A DNA stretch of 33,112 nucleotides from Penium margaritaceum (lineage: Eukaryota; Streptophyta; Zygnematophyceae; Desmidiales; Peniaceae). Below are positions 32,781 to 33,112 of this stretch, piece after piece; the stretch's first letter is position 1; each line of letters opens with the position of its first letter. Location: contig SZWC01000034.1 of assembly GCA_023375785.1 (NCBI GenBank), positions 242,267 through 275,378 on the forward strand, written 5' to 3'. Made by a program: the position numbers and the translations under genes. Under the pieces are notes generated by a model. The model was not told the DNA's origin. It saw nothing but the letters and a program-made list of their open reading frames with translations, and made no database searches.

Positions 32781-33112
32781 CTAGCTTCCAGTGTCAGCGT
32801 CGTACTTTAGAGTTTGTTTTCTTTGTCGTGTGCTGCGACGTTGCATTGCTGGTGGATGTTTGCCATGCTGTTGCTCCTGTGGTGTTGGTTGCCCTGGAGT
32901 TGAATTTTCCTCTTTTGAAGAGCCACTGGCCTCCGAGCTGGTCTCAAAGGCCTCGGACGTCTCCGACTCTGTGTCGGAGCTCGCCGCTGCGTCAGCCTGC
33001 GCAGCCGCTCCCCTTGGCACACCACTCTTCTTCACGGCCTGCCGCACTGGTACCACTTGCCAGTTTTCAGGAGCTTGATCTCCTGACTCTAGCAGCACCA
33101 ACCACTCTCCCT
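32781..33112 (-). pseudogene. copia-2 integrase C-terminal linker, interrupted by TAG
   Basis: Same frame as the RT segment and open to the window edge. It starts GEWLVLLESGDQAPENW, matching GEWLTLLEEGDEAPAQW of copia-1, passes through a Ser/Glu-rich linker and reaches KYDADTGS before TAG at 32781-32783. The copia-1 counterpart (HYDADRGERIGF) reads through, so the TAG is a point nonsense mutation between integrase and RT. Continues past 33112. Confidence 0.85.

Larger units (their letters stand above)
30383..33112 (-). mobile_element. Ty1/copia LTR retrotransposon copia-2, partial at window edge
   Basis: Contains, in element sense from the window edge, the end of integrase, RT, RNase H, a polypurine tract and a complete 3' LTR inserted into a satellite monomer (after ...CAGGTATAAAC). 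Pol and the polypurine tract closely resemble copia-1, so both belong to one lineage, but the LTR sequences look different. Gag, protease, most of integrase, primer site and 5' LTR lie beyond 33112. Confidence 0.92.

Overview
The window looks like repeat-dense eukaryotic nuclear DNA, most likely heterochromatin of a green-lineage genome. This rests on a 190-bp satellite, Ty1/copia retrotransposons and a BED/DUF659-type hAT transposon, with no ordinary host gene, no operon-like gene packing, and single N bases typical of a draft assembly. A streptophyte (charophyte) alga is a guess from the style of the transposon proteins; species cannot be fixed from sequence alone.

Layout. (1) 1-7706: about 40 tandem ~190-bp monomers, called plus orientation here. 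(2) 7707-11738: a 4,032-bp hAT DNA transposon inserted in one monomer, flanked by a perfect 8-bp target duplication (7699-7706 and 11739-11746). Its minus-strand transposase is broken by stops and frameshifts but keeps BED finger, DUF659, catalytic-type acidic residues and dimerisation region. (3) 11739-14748: the same array resumes in the same orientation, about 16 monomers. (4) 14749-19863: a Ty1/copia element on the minus strand (copia-1), with a full 653-bp 3' LTR on the left, PPT, gag-pol, a tRNA-iMet anticodon-arm primer site and a 5' LTR cut down to 240 bp on the right. It carries two single-N assembly joins, one beside a perfect 249-bp duplication and one where about 200 RNase H residues are missing. 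(5) 19864-30382: about 55 monomers of the same satellite in the opposite orientation. The flip lies exactly at the truncated LTR. (6) 30383-33112: the 3' half of a second, related copia element (copia-2), also minus strand, running off the window; LTR, PPT and RT-RNase H are well preserved, with one in-frame stop upstream.

The satellite has three main monomer classes (A, B, C) that in places follow a regular A-B-C order (a ~570-bp higher-order repeat), and several multi-monomer blocks have been copied at 1,696-bp and 949-bp spacing. The many short open frames inside the satellite are by-products of repetition and are not annotated. Nothing here looks like a new multigene system. The informative parts are the nested insertion history, the satellite's higher-order structure, the orientation switch and the copia-1 primer site.
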